Shown here: one piece after another, positions 30,701 through 38,394 of the stretch
Layout of the letters: each line of letters begins with the position of its first letter
How positions within the stretch are numbered: the stretch's first letter is position 1
Source of the DNA: Paludibacter sp.
GTDB lineage: Bacteria > Bacteroidota > Bacteroidia > Bacteroidales > Paludibacteraceae
Direction of reading: 5' to 3'
Assembly: GCA_028710895.1 (NCBI GenBank)
Contig: JAQTTH010000001.1
Span: 343,876 to 407,875, forward strand
Length of the DNA stretch: 64,000 nt
Translations under genes and position numbers: made by a program
Notes under the pieces: model-generated
What the model was told of the DNA's origin: nothing
The model's input: the letters and a program-made list of their open reading frames with translations, nothing else
The model's database searches: none

Positions 30701-31012
30701 GATGCCAATGATGAGCAATGGCCTTATCAGGTAAGATTGAACAACACCAATTTATACGGATATGCCAATGTTATCGATGCAGTAGACAAAACATACGAAG
30801 AAAATCTTGACATTCGAGTAAAAGGTAGTACGTTGTTTATCAATAACATGCAATCCAAATCAACAGTCCGCATTTACAATACACTGGGTAGTTGCCTGCT
30901 GACCAAAGAAGTGAATGACGCGACTTTCAATACAAACCTTACGGCCGGAATCTACATTGTGTCTGTCAAATCAGCTCATGGTCTGACAAACCGAAAGATA
31001 CTGGTGCAATAG
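27758..31012 (+). CDS. Large secreted putative zinc metalloprotein (DUF6055-like) with T9SS tail
   Basis: 1084 residues from ATG 27758. An upstream in-frame TTG at 27704 is less likely because it follows a -7 element at once, while 27758 gives a good signal peptide. An N-terminal beta-sandwich begins NLITNPGFESDFTGW, like carbohydrate-binding modules. Two or three short helical FIVAR-like repeats follow (AKLQKAINDANLIL, KLQNAISAATTSY). A domain with H705EVGH709 then appears, with a nearby GWWEQCAQWQAY, the layout of a zinc-dependent peptidase of the DUF6055 type. A C-terminal beta domain and a T9SS sorting tail (VRIYNTLGSCLL to RKILVQ) finish it. Its link to pectin is inferred from location: it might act on glycoproteins of the plant wall. 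Peptidase activity is not proven by the sequence. Confidence 0.75.
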   Translation: MNKKLLRNSLILFFASFSLLAAAVNVGDTLTISGKKYKILSTNLITNPGFESDFTGWTDATTAAATLTSAKFSISATGGVNNSKYLIGLNNESSNASGSIGTGWPVTSGKSYLFAFQVKYLTSTTAAASEIYLKTSLTNDKTANTETSVLINSTLVNGASAWTQNSVYFTNSGPAYSYLQVRFRWLGNRLGFDDFMLYEATEVVNTAALQTVINNAQSLYNSANNGAAALQTAITTAQGFLTSTSSTEVTTAITNLQKAILTYKYANASATNPLDMTSYIINQGFDANDTVGWKGAGTVNYHEVEFYEKTFNMYQVISGLPAGKYRLKAKGFERPKANDSGIAYKAGTETIYARMYAKSPDYSEVNTAFNSLYKHAYTSTGSANGYANTMAAAEIMFTNATTSYYDMTVSNIMLNEGAKLTIGAKSNFVQTGYWALFDNFKLEYLGTADINDLALAINNRITEAQYLLTQHIQNTAITTLNAAITQAQTATAANPLVQTDLVAAKTAIDAAITTANASITAYAKLQKAINDANLILTFLDKAAEITKLQNAISAATTSYQNLDLTVGQIGTATILLITNTRSVGKQIYNPSWMMGDIYTSTNNWSIDRSKQSKNWILFWEPGFGDTAVPIVDDCLALAEKCFAFYADSLKFINRTTSKTNSYKMIIRLRFTTDWEATGSGVDNTIGLLTLTPWALTSRGGQTIAHEVGHCFQYQTHCDNNDLNGWMYGYGANATGSNGWWEQCAQWQAYKVFPSQQFTSEWFGGYLSNAHKNTLNESFRYNDYFVQDYWCYLHGMDMIGRLWNKSYSPEDPVETYKRLNVISQTQFNDEMWDCGAKFTTWDIPALKSYGASYILSRTQPKMNNQGNYVWRIDSTACPENYGHNIIRLNAPLTAKTVTASFEGKAGIAGFRTNYVAYAGWRYGFVALLKDGTRLYGDIKSASMTDNAGKSSISFDCPANCDKLWLVVSGAPSVHWRHAWDDNDANDEQWPYQVRLNNTNLYGYANVIDAVDKTYEENLDIRVKGSTLFINNMQSKSTVRIYNTLGSCLLTKEVNDATFNTNLTAGIYIVSVKSAHGLTNRKILVQ

Positions 31013-31110
31013 GAAAAATGATTTAAAGATCGATTTATAAATTTCGTAATTAAAAGCGTTTTATCAGAGCTTATTAAAAGGATCCTAAAGCAGTCTTACC
31101 CATACTATCC

Positions 31111-31141
31111 AAAGGAAGTTCAGTAATGAGCTTCCTTTTTT
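31111..31141 (+). terminator. Terminator at the end of the pectin locus
   Basis: GGAAGTTCA / TGAGCTTCC around a GTAA tetraloop, then a run of six T. Apart from one loop base it is the same hairpin as at 1101-1130. Confidence 0.85.
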
Positions 31142-31209
31142 CGTAATGACAAATGAATATTTATTTCAAAACATCTCATAATTAAAGAAATATTTCCGTA
31201 ATAATACAT

Positions 31210-31217
31210 TATCTTTG
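31210..31217 (+). promoter_or_regulatory. -7 promoter element of the hydrogenase operon (TATCTTTG)
   Basis: Exact TAnnTTTG match, 107 bases before hydC, in the 310-base gap that also holds the terminator. The -33 element is unclear. The rest of the gap shows nothing else recognisable. Confidence 0.5.
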
Positions 31218-31323
31218 TAATCAGAAATAAAGCAATTATGCACGGTTGTTCTTTCGTGTTTTAAGTGCTGTTTCTTTTCAGAATTTGTTTGAATATAAAT
31301 AACTAATTTTTAAAAATATAGTT

Positions 31324-31833
31324 ATGGAAACACTTACTAATTCTATCGTCCCCGAAATTATTCTCGATGAAATAGTTGAGAAATACAAAGGTAAGCCCGG
31401 CATGTTACTTTCCACCCTGGAAGAAGTGCAGGAAAAAAATCCCTTGAAGTATCTACCCGGTGAAACTCTATCCGTCGTATCGCAAAAGCTGAATGTGCCT
31501 TACACTCAGGTCTACAGCGTTGCCACTTTCTATTCGTTTTTCAATCTGAAACCACAGGGCAAACACTCCATCATTGTTTGCCGGGGAACAGCATGTCATA
31601 CCAAAGGCTCCAAAGCTTTGCTTGATGAAGTTGCTCCTATTCTGGGGTTCAAACGTATGGAAGAAGAATCGGAATCATCATTCACCACACCCGACAATGA
31701 ATTTACTATCAAAACAGTAGCTTGTTTTGGTCAGTGTGCACAATCTCCAGTTGTGGCAATTGATGGTATCATTCACAGCAACGTCAATTCGCAGAAATTG
31801 TTGAAAATTCTGAGAAAGGTAAAAAATAAGTAA
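31324..31833 (+). CDS. hydC: NuoE-like [2Fe-2S] subunit of electron-bifurcating hydrogenase (HydC)
   Basis: 169 residues with a thioredoxin-like [2Fe-2S] ferredoxin fold of the NuoE/24-kDa family. The four cluster ligands are visible as CRGTACHTKG (two Cys, near residues 87-92) and CFGQCAQSP (two Cys, near 135-140). The N-terminal helical bundle (ILDEIVEKYKGKPG, LSVVSQKLNVPYTQVYSVATFYSFF) is typical. In trimeric [FeFe] hydrogenases this subunit passes electrons between the flavin subunit and the catalytic subunit. It is the first gene of hydCBA, the usual order, with an 82-base gap before hydB. Cytoplasmic. Confidence 0.92.
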   Translation: METLTNSIVPEIILDEIVEKYKGKPGMLLSTLEEVQEKNPLKYLPGETLSVVSQKLNVPYTQVYSVATFYSFFNLKPQGKHSIIVCRGTACHTKGSKALLDEVAPILGFKRMEEESESSFTTPDNEFTIKTVACFGQCAQSPVVAIDGIIHSNVNSQKLLKILRKVKNK

Positions 31834-31915
31834 CAGCATCCTCGGTTTTGACGCTATTTCGAGCTTTACAAATTGAAAATCAGACTTTGTACTTTTGACT
31901 TTACACCGCAATATT

Positions 31916-34900
31916 ATGAAATCACAAGAACTTGAGATATTGATGCAGCACAGTCAGGAATGTATTACTCCTCAAACTCCAATGCTGTTAGTTGGAATGG
32001 GCACATGCGGTATTGGAAACGGTGCAGATTTGGTGTTTGCCCGCTTACAGAAACACATTACCGAAACAAAAGCCAATGTCAAATTAAAACAAACAGGCTG
32101 TTTTGGTTTTTGTGCCGAAGAACCTCTGGTAACTCTTTACCAACCCGGTAAGCCCATGTTAGTCTACAGTAAAGTAGATGAAAAAGATGCTGTACACATT
32201 GCCGACGGACTTATTAAAGGTAAGATTTACCGTAAAAAAATCCTTTGCCGCATAGATGAATGGGACTTTCTTACTTCAAAAGTAGATTTTGGAAAAGGAT
32301 ATGAAGATATTCCACATTGGGATGAAATTCCATTTTTCAAAGGGCAAAAGAAGATTGTGTTGCGGGATGCCGGACTAATTGATCCGGAAGAGATACTGGA
32401 CTATGTAGCGGTAGGTGGTTATAAAGCATTTGTAAAGACTCTTGGTATGCAACCTTTAGATGTTGTAAAAGAAGTAACAGAGGCTAAACTTCGCGGTCGT
32501 GGTGGAGCCGGTTTTCCTACCGGCATTAAATGGGACATTATGCGAAAAGCGGAAGCCGACCAGAAATACATCATTTGCAATGCCGATGAAGGTGACCCCG
32601 GTGCTTATATGAACCGCAACGAAATAGAAAGCGAGCCACATGCCATCATTGAAGGCATGCTGATTGGTGCTTATGCCATGGGAGCCACGGAAGGTATTGC
32701 CTATGTACGGGCAGAATATCCGTTGGCAGTGAAACGATTTAAATTGGCTATTGAACAGGCAACCAAATATGGCTTAATGGGCGAAAACATCCTTGGGTCT
32801 GGATTTAATTTCAAAATCGATGTCGTTGAGGGTGCCGGTGCTTTTGTGTGCGGTGAGGAGACAGCGTTGATTGCCTCCATCGAAGGGAAAGCCGGTAGAC
32901 CCATGCCACGTCCACCCTACCCTGCCGGCAGAGGATTATACGGCAAACCAACCAATATAAACAATGTTGAAACCTGGTGCAACATTCCGGTAATTATTGA
33001 AAAAGGAAGTGATTGGTTCAGGCAAACCGGAACAGAAAAAAGTCCCGGAACAAAAGTATTTTCGCTGGTTGGCAAAGTGAAAAATACAGGTTTGGTAGAA
33101 TTACCGCTCGGTTCTACGCTCGAACATTTTATTTTTGGAATAGGGGAAGGAACCGGTACAGCAAAGAAAGTAAAAGCCGTTCAAACAGGCGGTCCTTCGG
33201 GCGGTTGCATTCCGCTTGAATATTTCTCAACTCCGGTTGATTATGAATCTCTTGCCGGACTTGGTGCTATTATGGGTTCAGGCGGTATGGTGGTTATGGA
33301 TCAGGACAATTGCATGGTGGATATTGCCCGATATTTTCTCGAATTCAATTCGGCCGAATCATGCGGTAAATGCACTCCATGTCGCGAAGGATTGGCTCAG
33401 GCATTGGCAATACTTACAAAAATAACCAAAGGGCAAGGTACTTACGCAGACATTGATACACTCGAAATTCTGAGTCAAACGATTAAAGATACTGCCATTT
33501 GCGGACTCGGACAAACAGCTCCAAACCCGATTTTGACTACACTGAAATACTTCCGTCACGAATATGAAGAACATATCCGGGAGAAACGCTGTCATGCCGG
33601 CGCCTGCGAATCGCTCTACATGGCTTTGTGCGAAAACAGTTGTCCGTTGCACATGAACATTCCGGGCTACATTGAACTGATTAAAGAAGATCGACTTGAA
33701 GAAGCTTTTGAACTAACCTTGCGCGATAATCCCATTCCGGGAACGATTGGTCGGATTTGCCACTTCCACTGTCAGATGCGTTGCCGTCGGGAACAGTTAG
33801 ACGAGCCTGTTTCGCAGGGTGAAATTCATCGTTATCTGGCTGATACCATGTATAAACTGGGGAAAGAAAATGATATTTACAACAAACTGATAAAAGAAAA
33901 ACTTCCTACAACCGATAAGCAAATAGCTATTATTGGTGCCGGTCCGGCCGGATTAACAGCCGCATACTATCTGGTACGATTGGGACATGCAGTCACTATT
34001 TACGACGCATTACCCGAAGCCGGTGGAGTTGTTCGGTTTGGCATTCCGCAGTATCGACTACCAAAATCAGTTCTTCAGAAAGAAGTTCAGTTTATCAAAA
34101 AGTTGGGCGTGCAATTCAAATTCAATCAACGGCTGGGTGAAAATCTGTCATTCGAAGCGTTGAAAAACGAATTTGATGCAGTGTATCTAGCCATTGGCGC
34201 CTGGAAAGACATTGATTTGAAGATTCAGGGCGAGAATGCCAAAGGCGTATTTGCCGGAACTGAAATTTTGAAAGAAATGGCATTGGGAAAAACACTGAAA
34301 CTTGGTCAGCGAGTTGTGATTATTGGTGCCGGAAACGTGGCTATCGATGCAGCTCGCAGCATTTGGCGATTGGGCAAAGAAGTGACTGTCGTCTATCGTC
34401 GTGAAAAAGGAGATATGCCTGCCAATGTTGCAGAAATATTCGAATCAGAAGCCGAAAAAATCAATTATCATTTTCTGGCTGCCCCCAACGAAATACTTAC
34501 CGATTCAAAAGGAAAAGTAAAAGCATTGAAGGTGGAAGTAATGAGCGGAGGTAGTATTGATGCTTCGGGAAGAAGGCGGCCGGTATCAACAGGGAAGTTT
34601 GAAGAAATTCCGTGTGATTCCATCATTCTGGCTGTTGGAGAACGCGTTGATTCATCGCATTTAATCAAATACGGATTGGAAACAACAAACGATGGGCGAT
34701 TGATTGTAGATCAATTTACTTTCCAAACTTCAAATCCCAAAATATATGCTGGAGGCGACGCAGTAACCGGACCATCTACGGCTGCCGAAGCCATGGGAAT
34801 GGCCAGAAAAGCTGCGGAATCTATTGATCTGAATTTGATGAAAGAAAAACGTTTCCATTTGCTTTTCCGCGAATTTGAATATAAAAATATGATTCCAATG

Positions 34901-35047
34901 AATCCAAAAGTAAGTCCGAAAAATAAATCCGAAAAACTCACTGTCAAAGAACGTATAGGTAATTTTCAGGAAGTTGAAATTGGCTATACCGGCGAACAGG
35001 CACGCAATGAAGTGGAAAGGTGTTTGAGGTGTGATGTGAGGTGTTGA
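31916..35047 (+). CDS. hydB: HydB/NuoF-like flavin subunit fused to a GltD-like FAD/NAD(P) oxidoreductase
   Basis: 1043 residues from ATG 31916; an earlier TTG at 31895 is less likely. Domains in order: a thioredoxin-like [2Fe-2S] domain (about 20-110, MGTCGIGNGA, GCFGFCAEEP); NuoF FMN/NADH domain (about 185-400, RGRGGAGFPTGIKW, CNADEGDPGAYMNR); SLBB; [4Fe-4S] motif SCGKCTPCREG near 480. From about 556 the protein continues into the N-terminal Cys-rich domain of GltD-type proteins (SCPLHMNIPGY, RICHFHCQMRCRRE). Two Rossmann folds follow (IAIIGAGPAGL near 669, VVIIGAGNVAID near 800). It ends in a Cys-rich tail RCLRCDVRC. HydB normally ends in a 2x[4Fe-4S] ferredoxin domain; here that is replaced by a full pyridine-nucleotide oxidoreductase like the NfnB/GltB partner. 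A link to NADPH as well as NADH is an inference. Confidence 0.9.
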   Translation: MKSQELEILMQHSQECITPQTPMLLVGMGTCGIGNGADLVFARLQKHITETKANVKLKQTGCFGFCAEEPLVTLYQPGKPMLVYSKVDEKDAVHIADGLIKGKIYRKKILCRIDEWDFLTSKVDFGKGYEDIPHWDEIPFFKGQKKIVLRDAGLIDPEEILDYVAVGGYKAFVKTLGMQPLDVVKEVTEAKLRGRGGAGFPTGIKWDIMRKAEADQKYIICNADEGDPGAYMNRNEIESEPHAIIEGMLIGAYAMGATEGIAYVRAEYPLAVKRFKLAIEQATKYGLMGENILGSGFNFKIDVVEGAGAFVCGEETALIASIEGKAGRPMPRPPYPAGRGLYGKPTNINNVETWCNIPVIIEKGSDWFRQTGTEKSPGTKVFSLVGKVKNTGLVELPLGSTLEHFIFGIGEGTGTAKKVKAVQTGGPSGGCIPLEYFSTPVDYESLAGLGAIMGSGGMVVMDQDNCMVDIARYFLEFNSAESCGKCTPCREGLAQALAILTKITKGQGTYADIDTLEILSQTIKDTAICGLGQTAPNPILTTLKYFRHEYEEHIREKRCHAGACESLYMALCENSCPLHMNIPGYIELIKEDRLEEAFELTLRDNPIPGTIGRICHFHCQMRCRREQLDEPVSQGEIHRYLADTMYKLGKENDIYNKLIKEKLPTTDKQIAIIGAGPAGLTAAYYLVRLGHAVTIYDALPEAGGVVRFGIPQYRLPKSVLQKEVQFIKKLGVQFKFNQRLGENLSFEALKNEFDAVYLAIGAWKDIDLKIQGENAKGVFAGTEILKEMALGKTLKLGQRVVIIGAGNVAIDAARSIWRLGKEVTVVYRREKGDMPANVAEIFESEAEKINYHFLAAPNEILTDSKGKVKALKVEVMSGGSIDASGRRRPVSTGKFEEIPCDSIILAVGERVDSSHLIKYGLETTNDGRLIVDQFTFQTSNPKIYAGGDAVTGPSTAAEAMGMARKAAESIDLNLMKEKRFHLLFREFEYKNMIPMNPKVSPKNKSEKLTVKERIGNFQEVEIGYTGEQARNEVERCLRCDVRC

Positions 35048-35117
35048 TATTTGATTTGCCTTATTTACCTTCGGCATTATTAGCTTCGCGATATTAATTG
35101 ACTTTAATTTGAACATT

Positions 35118-36875
35118 ATGAAAATCACCATAAATAATCAGCCTATTGAGGTACCGGAAGGTATAACCATTATGGATGCCTGTCATTCTGTCGGAATCAA
35201 TATTCCATCGTTATGTTATCTGAAAGATGTATCGCACAATGCATCTTGTGGTGTTTGTGTGGTAGAAGTAAAAGGAGCTAAATCACTGCTTCGCTCTTGC
35301 ATCACTCAGGTAACTGAAGGCATGGAAATTACCACCAACAGCCAACGGGTTATGCAGGCACGTCGCGTCAATGTTGAATTGTTACTGGCCAATCATCCTA
35401 AAGATTGCCTGACCTGTGATCGGAATCAAAATTGTGAATTGCAGGAAGTTACTTTTGAACTGGGTATACATGACGAACGATTTGTCCGCACACGCAAGGA
35501 ATATGGTTATCTGGATGAAACTTCGCCTTCATTAGTTCGTGATCCAGAAAAATGTATTTTGTGTGGTCGTTGCGTGGCAGTATGCAGCGAAGTACAGGGG
35601 GTAAAAGCCATTGACTTTTCCGGCCGTGGTTTAAAAAGTAAAATATCCACTTTTCTCGATTTAGGTATGGGCATAGTAGCCTGCACCAATTGCGGACAAT
35701 GTGCGTTGGTTTGTCCAACCGGCGCCATTACCGAAAAGAGTGCCGTAAGTGAAGTTTGGGCTGCCTTACACAATCCTGAAAAAGTAGTACTGGTACAAAC
35801 AGCTCCTGCCATTCGTGTAGGAATCGGAGAAGCCATGGGCATGGCCGATGGCAGTTTGGTGACCGGAAAAATGGTTGCAGGATTGCGCCGATTGGGATTC
35901 ACAAGAGTATTCGACACCAATTTCGCAGCCGATTTGACAATTATAGAGGAAGGTAACGAATTGATTCACAGGATAAAAAATGGAGGCGTTTTGCCGATGA
36001 TAACTTCATGCTCACCGGGTTGGATTAAGTTTATTGAGCATTTTTATCCGAAGTCATTGGCTCATTTATCAAGCTGCAAATCGCCGCAACAAATGTTTGG
36101 GGCCATTGCTAAAACCTACTATGCAGAAAAAACCGGCATTGACCCACGCAATATAGTCGTTGTATCAGTTATGCCATGCACCGCTAAAAAATTTGAAGCA
36201 CGAAGACCTGAAATGGATGGAGCATACCGATATTGGAAAGATAAACTCAATCTCACTGATGAGGAACGGTTTTACGATGTAGACGATGTGCTGACAACAC
36301 GAGAACTGGCCCGTATGTTCAAAGAAACGGGCGTTGATTTTACTCATTTACCCGAAGAACAGTTTGATAGTCCGTTAGGTGAATCGACTGGTGCAGCAGT
36401 GATATTTGGTGCCACAGGTGGAGTAATGGAAGCTGCCTTACGTACTGCCTACGAAGTATTTACAGGAAAAACATTAGCGAACATAAACTTCACTGCCGTA
36501 CGTGGATTGGAAGGCATCAAGGAAGCCGAAATTGATTTGGATGGAACAAAGATAAAAGTGGCGGTAGCTCATACGCTGAAGAATGCCCGCATTATATTGG
36601 AACAAATTGAGAACGGAAGTTCGCCATATACTTTTATTGAAGTAATGACCTGCCCCGGTGGTTGCCTTGGTGGTGGGGGTCAGCCTATTCCGACGAATTA
36701 TGAAATCCGAAAAAAACGTGCAGAGTCTATTTATTACGAAGATGCCCACAAAGGTTTGCGAAAATCGCATGAAAATCCGGAAATTCTAACCTTGTATGCC
36801 GACTTTCTGAAAGAACCGCTGGGTGAAAAATCGCATCATTTGCTTCATACAACCTACATTGAAAGAGGCTACTAA
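35118..36875 (+). CDS. hydA: [FeFe] hydrogenase catalytic subunit (HydA, group A)
   Basis: 585 residues from ATG 35118; a TTG at 35109 is an alternative. N-terminal [2Fe-2S] domain (CYLKDVSHNASCGVC, about 35-50) and a His-ligated [4Fe-4S] motif (HPKDCLTCDRNQNC, near 95). Two [4Fe-4S] motifs follow (CILCGRCVAVC near 148, CTNCGQCALVC near 192). All three H-cluster signatures are intact: TSCSPGW near 295, MPCTAKKFE near 351, and MTCPGGCLGGGGQP near 511. A small-subunit-like C-terminus (RKSHENP, LLHTTY) closes it. It interconverts protons and H2 in the cytoplasm using electrons from NADH and ferredoxin via HydB/HydC. The maturases HydE, HydF and HydG are not in the window. Confidence 0.97.
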   Translation: MKITINNQPIEVPEGITIMDACHSVGINIPSLCYLKDVSHNASCGVCVVEVKGAKSLLRSCITQVTEGMEITTNSQRVMQARRVNVELLLANHPKDCLTCDRNQNCELQEVTFELGIHDERFVRTRKEYGYLDETSPSLVRDPEKCILCGRCVAVCSEVQGVKAIDFSGRGLKSKISTFLDLGMGIVACTNCGQCALVCPTGAITEKSAVSEVWAALHNPEKVVLVQTAPAIRVGIGEAMGMADGSLVTGKMVAGLRRLGFTRVFDTNFAADLTIIEEGNELIHRIKNGGVLPMITSCSPGWIKFIEHFYPKSLAHLSSCKSPQQMFGAIAKTYYAEKTGIDPRNIVVVSVMPCTAKKFEARRPEMDGAYRYWKDKLNLTDEERFYDVDDVLTTRELARMFKETGVDFTHLPEEQFDSPLGESTGAAVIFGATGGVMEAALRTAYEVFTGKTLANINFTAVRGLEGIKEAEIDLDGTKIKVAVAHTLKNARIILEQIENGSSPYTFIEVMTCPGGCLGGGGQPIPTNYEIRKKRAESIYYEDAHKGLRKSHENPEILTLYADFLKEPLGEKSHHLLHTTYIERGY

Positions 36876-36980
36876 AAACATGCCCAGAACTTGACGCGAT
36901 TAATTTTAGAGGAAATGAATCTATTCAAACTTTAAATAAATTCGTTTGTTTAGATGGGTAAAGTAAACAACTGATAAATC

Positions 36981-37382
36981 ATGCAAACGAAATCGATTAA
37001 ACAAACTGTCAAATTTGATAGCAGTCCGTTAAACATTTATAATTTATTGATGGACGAGAAAAAACATGCTGCCTTCACAGATTCTCAAGTGAGCATGAGT
37101 AAGGAACCGAATGGGGAGTTTAGTGTTTTTGATGGATATTGCCATGGATATAATATTGAACTTATCGAGGGCAAAAAAATAGTTCAGGCATGGCATTTTG
37201 CCGAAGAAGGATGGCCCGACGATCATTTTTCCATTTGTACCTTTCTGTTTGAGGAAGTTGATAATGAAACTATTCTAACCTTTGAGCAAACAAACATTCC
37301 TAAGCACAAAGTAGAGGAACTTAAAAAAGGCTGGAAACAATTTTATTGGGAAGCTATGAAAACATATCTTAAAGGCTATTAA
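36981..37382 (+). CDS. SRPBCC (AHSA1-like) domain protein
   Basis: 133 residues, the usual length of a stand-alone START/SRPBCC fold of the activator-of-Hsp90-homologue family. Signature stretches are SPLNIYNLLMDEKKHAAFTDS at the start, GKKIVQAWHF in the middle, and TILTFEQTNIPKH with the C-terminal helix ELKKGWKQFYWEAMKTYL. These small proteins bind hydrophobic ligands in the cytoplasm; the ligand is unknown. Its stop codon overlaps the stop codon of the convergent PHP gene (37379-37382), and no separate terminator is visible. Confidence 0.88.
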   Translation: MQTKSIKQTVKFDSSPLNIYNLLMDEKKHAAFTDSQVSMSKEPNGEFSVFDGYCHGYNIELIEGKKIVQAWHFAEEGWPDDHFSICTFLFEEVDNETILTFEQTNIPKHKVEELKKGWKQFYWEAMKTYLKGY

Positions 37383-38239
37383 ACTCCAATCAACCCATTT
37401 TCATCAAACTCCACAGCCTGCCACGATCCGTTGATTAGTTGCTGCATGGTTCTGAAACCATGTTCTTTTAAAACTTTGTAGGTTTGTTCAAAACCATCGA
37501 TAACATTCGTTGGATAATGGCAATCGGAATTCACCATAATTGGAATTTGTAACTCTTTTATCAAAGGGAAAAACTGTACATCGGGATAAGTAATACCCTT
37601 TCCAACAAGTGATTTGGTATTGATTTCGAGTATCAATCCTTTTGTTTTAATCCTTTGAATCACATCGCTTACTAAATTCTGATACCAGCTTTCAGTTATG
37701 CTAAAACCTTTACAATTAGATGCATTCAAGGTTATTTTATCTAAATGACCGACAATATCAAAACCTCCTTTTTCAATCATCAAGCTGCATATATCAAAAT
37801 AACGTTCAACTGCCAGGCGAATATCTCCATTGAAAAGAAGTTGCAGTCCGGCCTGAAAATCTTCGAAATTCCCATCCACGCAATAGAAATTCCCATTCGG
37901 AAGCCGGTCCATATAATGAATAGAGCCAATGAGAAAATCCAGATTCTCAGTGCTGTATAAATCATGGCCTATCTCAAAAAAGTTATTGATATAGTCGAGC
38001 TCCAAACCAATAAACAATTCAATATCAGCACTGTATTTTTCTTTCAATCGGTGAAACTCATTCTGATATTCAATAAAATCGTCAAGTTTCATATTCCAAT
38101 ATGTATTGAAAGGCAGCGGTGCATGTGACGAGAATCCGTATTTTTTCACTCCTTTGGCAATGGCAAACCTGACGAATTCCTCCATGGTGCTTCGCCCATC
38201 ACAAAACGTAGAATGACTATGATAATTTGACCAATACAT
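37379..38239 (-). CDS. Histidinol-phosphatase-like PHP-domain phosphoesterase
   Basis: 286 residues of the HisJ/HisK type PHP family. The metal-binding motifs are NYHSHSTFCDG at the N-terminus (H-x-H), GLELDYI near 95 and GHLDKITL near 165. EINTKSL near 205 and NSDCHYPTNVIDG near 240 complete the set. Such enzymes dephosphorylate L-histidinol phosphate with a trinuclear metal site. No other his genes are nearby, so a different phosphoester substrate cannot be excluded. Minus-strand -7 element TATTTTTG is at 38298-38291. Confidence 0.85.
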   Translation of the reverse strand: MYWSNYHSHSTFCDGRSTMEEFVRFAIAKGVKKYGFSSHAPLPFNTYWNMKLDDFIEYQNEFHRLKEKYSADIELFIGLELDYINNFFEIGHDLYSTENLDFLIGSIHYMDRLPNGNFYCVDGNFEDFQAGLQLLFNGDIRLAVERYFDICSLMIEKGGFDIVGHLDKITLNASNCKGFSITESWYQNLVSDVIQRIKTKGLILEINTKSLVGKGITYPDVQFFPLIKELQIPIMVNSDCHYPTNVIDGFEQTYKVLKEHGFRTMQQLINGSWQAVEFDENGLIGV

Positions 38240-38290
38240 GTATTCAGTGGATAATCAGCTGGTGATAGTTAACATTTTATAATACTTCGA

Positions 38291-38298
38291 CAAAAATA
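38291..38298 (-). promoter_or_regulatory. -7 promoter element of the PHP gene (TATTTTTG)
   Basis: TAnnTTTG match on the minus strand, 52 bases before the start codon, in a divergent intergenic region. No -33 element was recognised. Confidence 0.4.
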
Positions 38299-38345
38299 AG
38301 AAAAAGACGATAAACGACCGCAATAAAAATCTGTTACAAAACTAT

Positions 38346-38376
38346 TTTGTTCCAAATAAGGTTATAAGTATCTTTG
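38346..38376 (+). promoter_or_regulatory. Full Bacteroidota promoter of the radical SAM gene
   Basis: TTTG (38346-38349), 19 bases, then TATCTTTG (38369-38376): a perfect match in both elements and in spacing to the Bacteroidota housekeeping sigma consensus. The start codon follows 18 bases later. Confidence 0.7.
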
Positions 38377-38394
38377 CAAACAGAATAAATCCCA

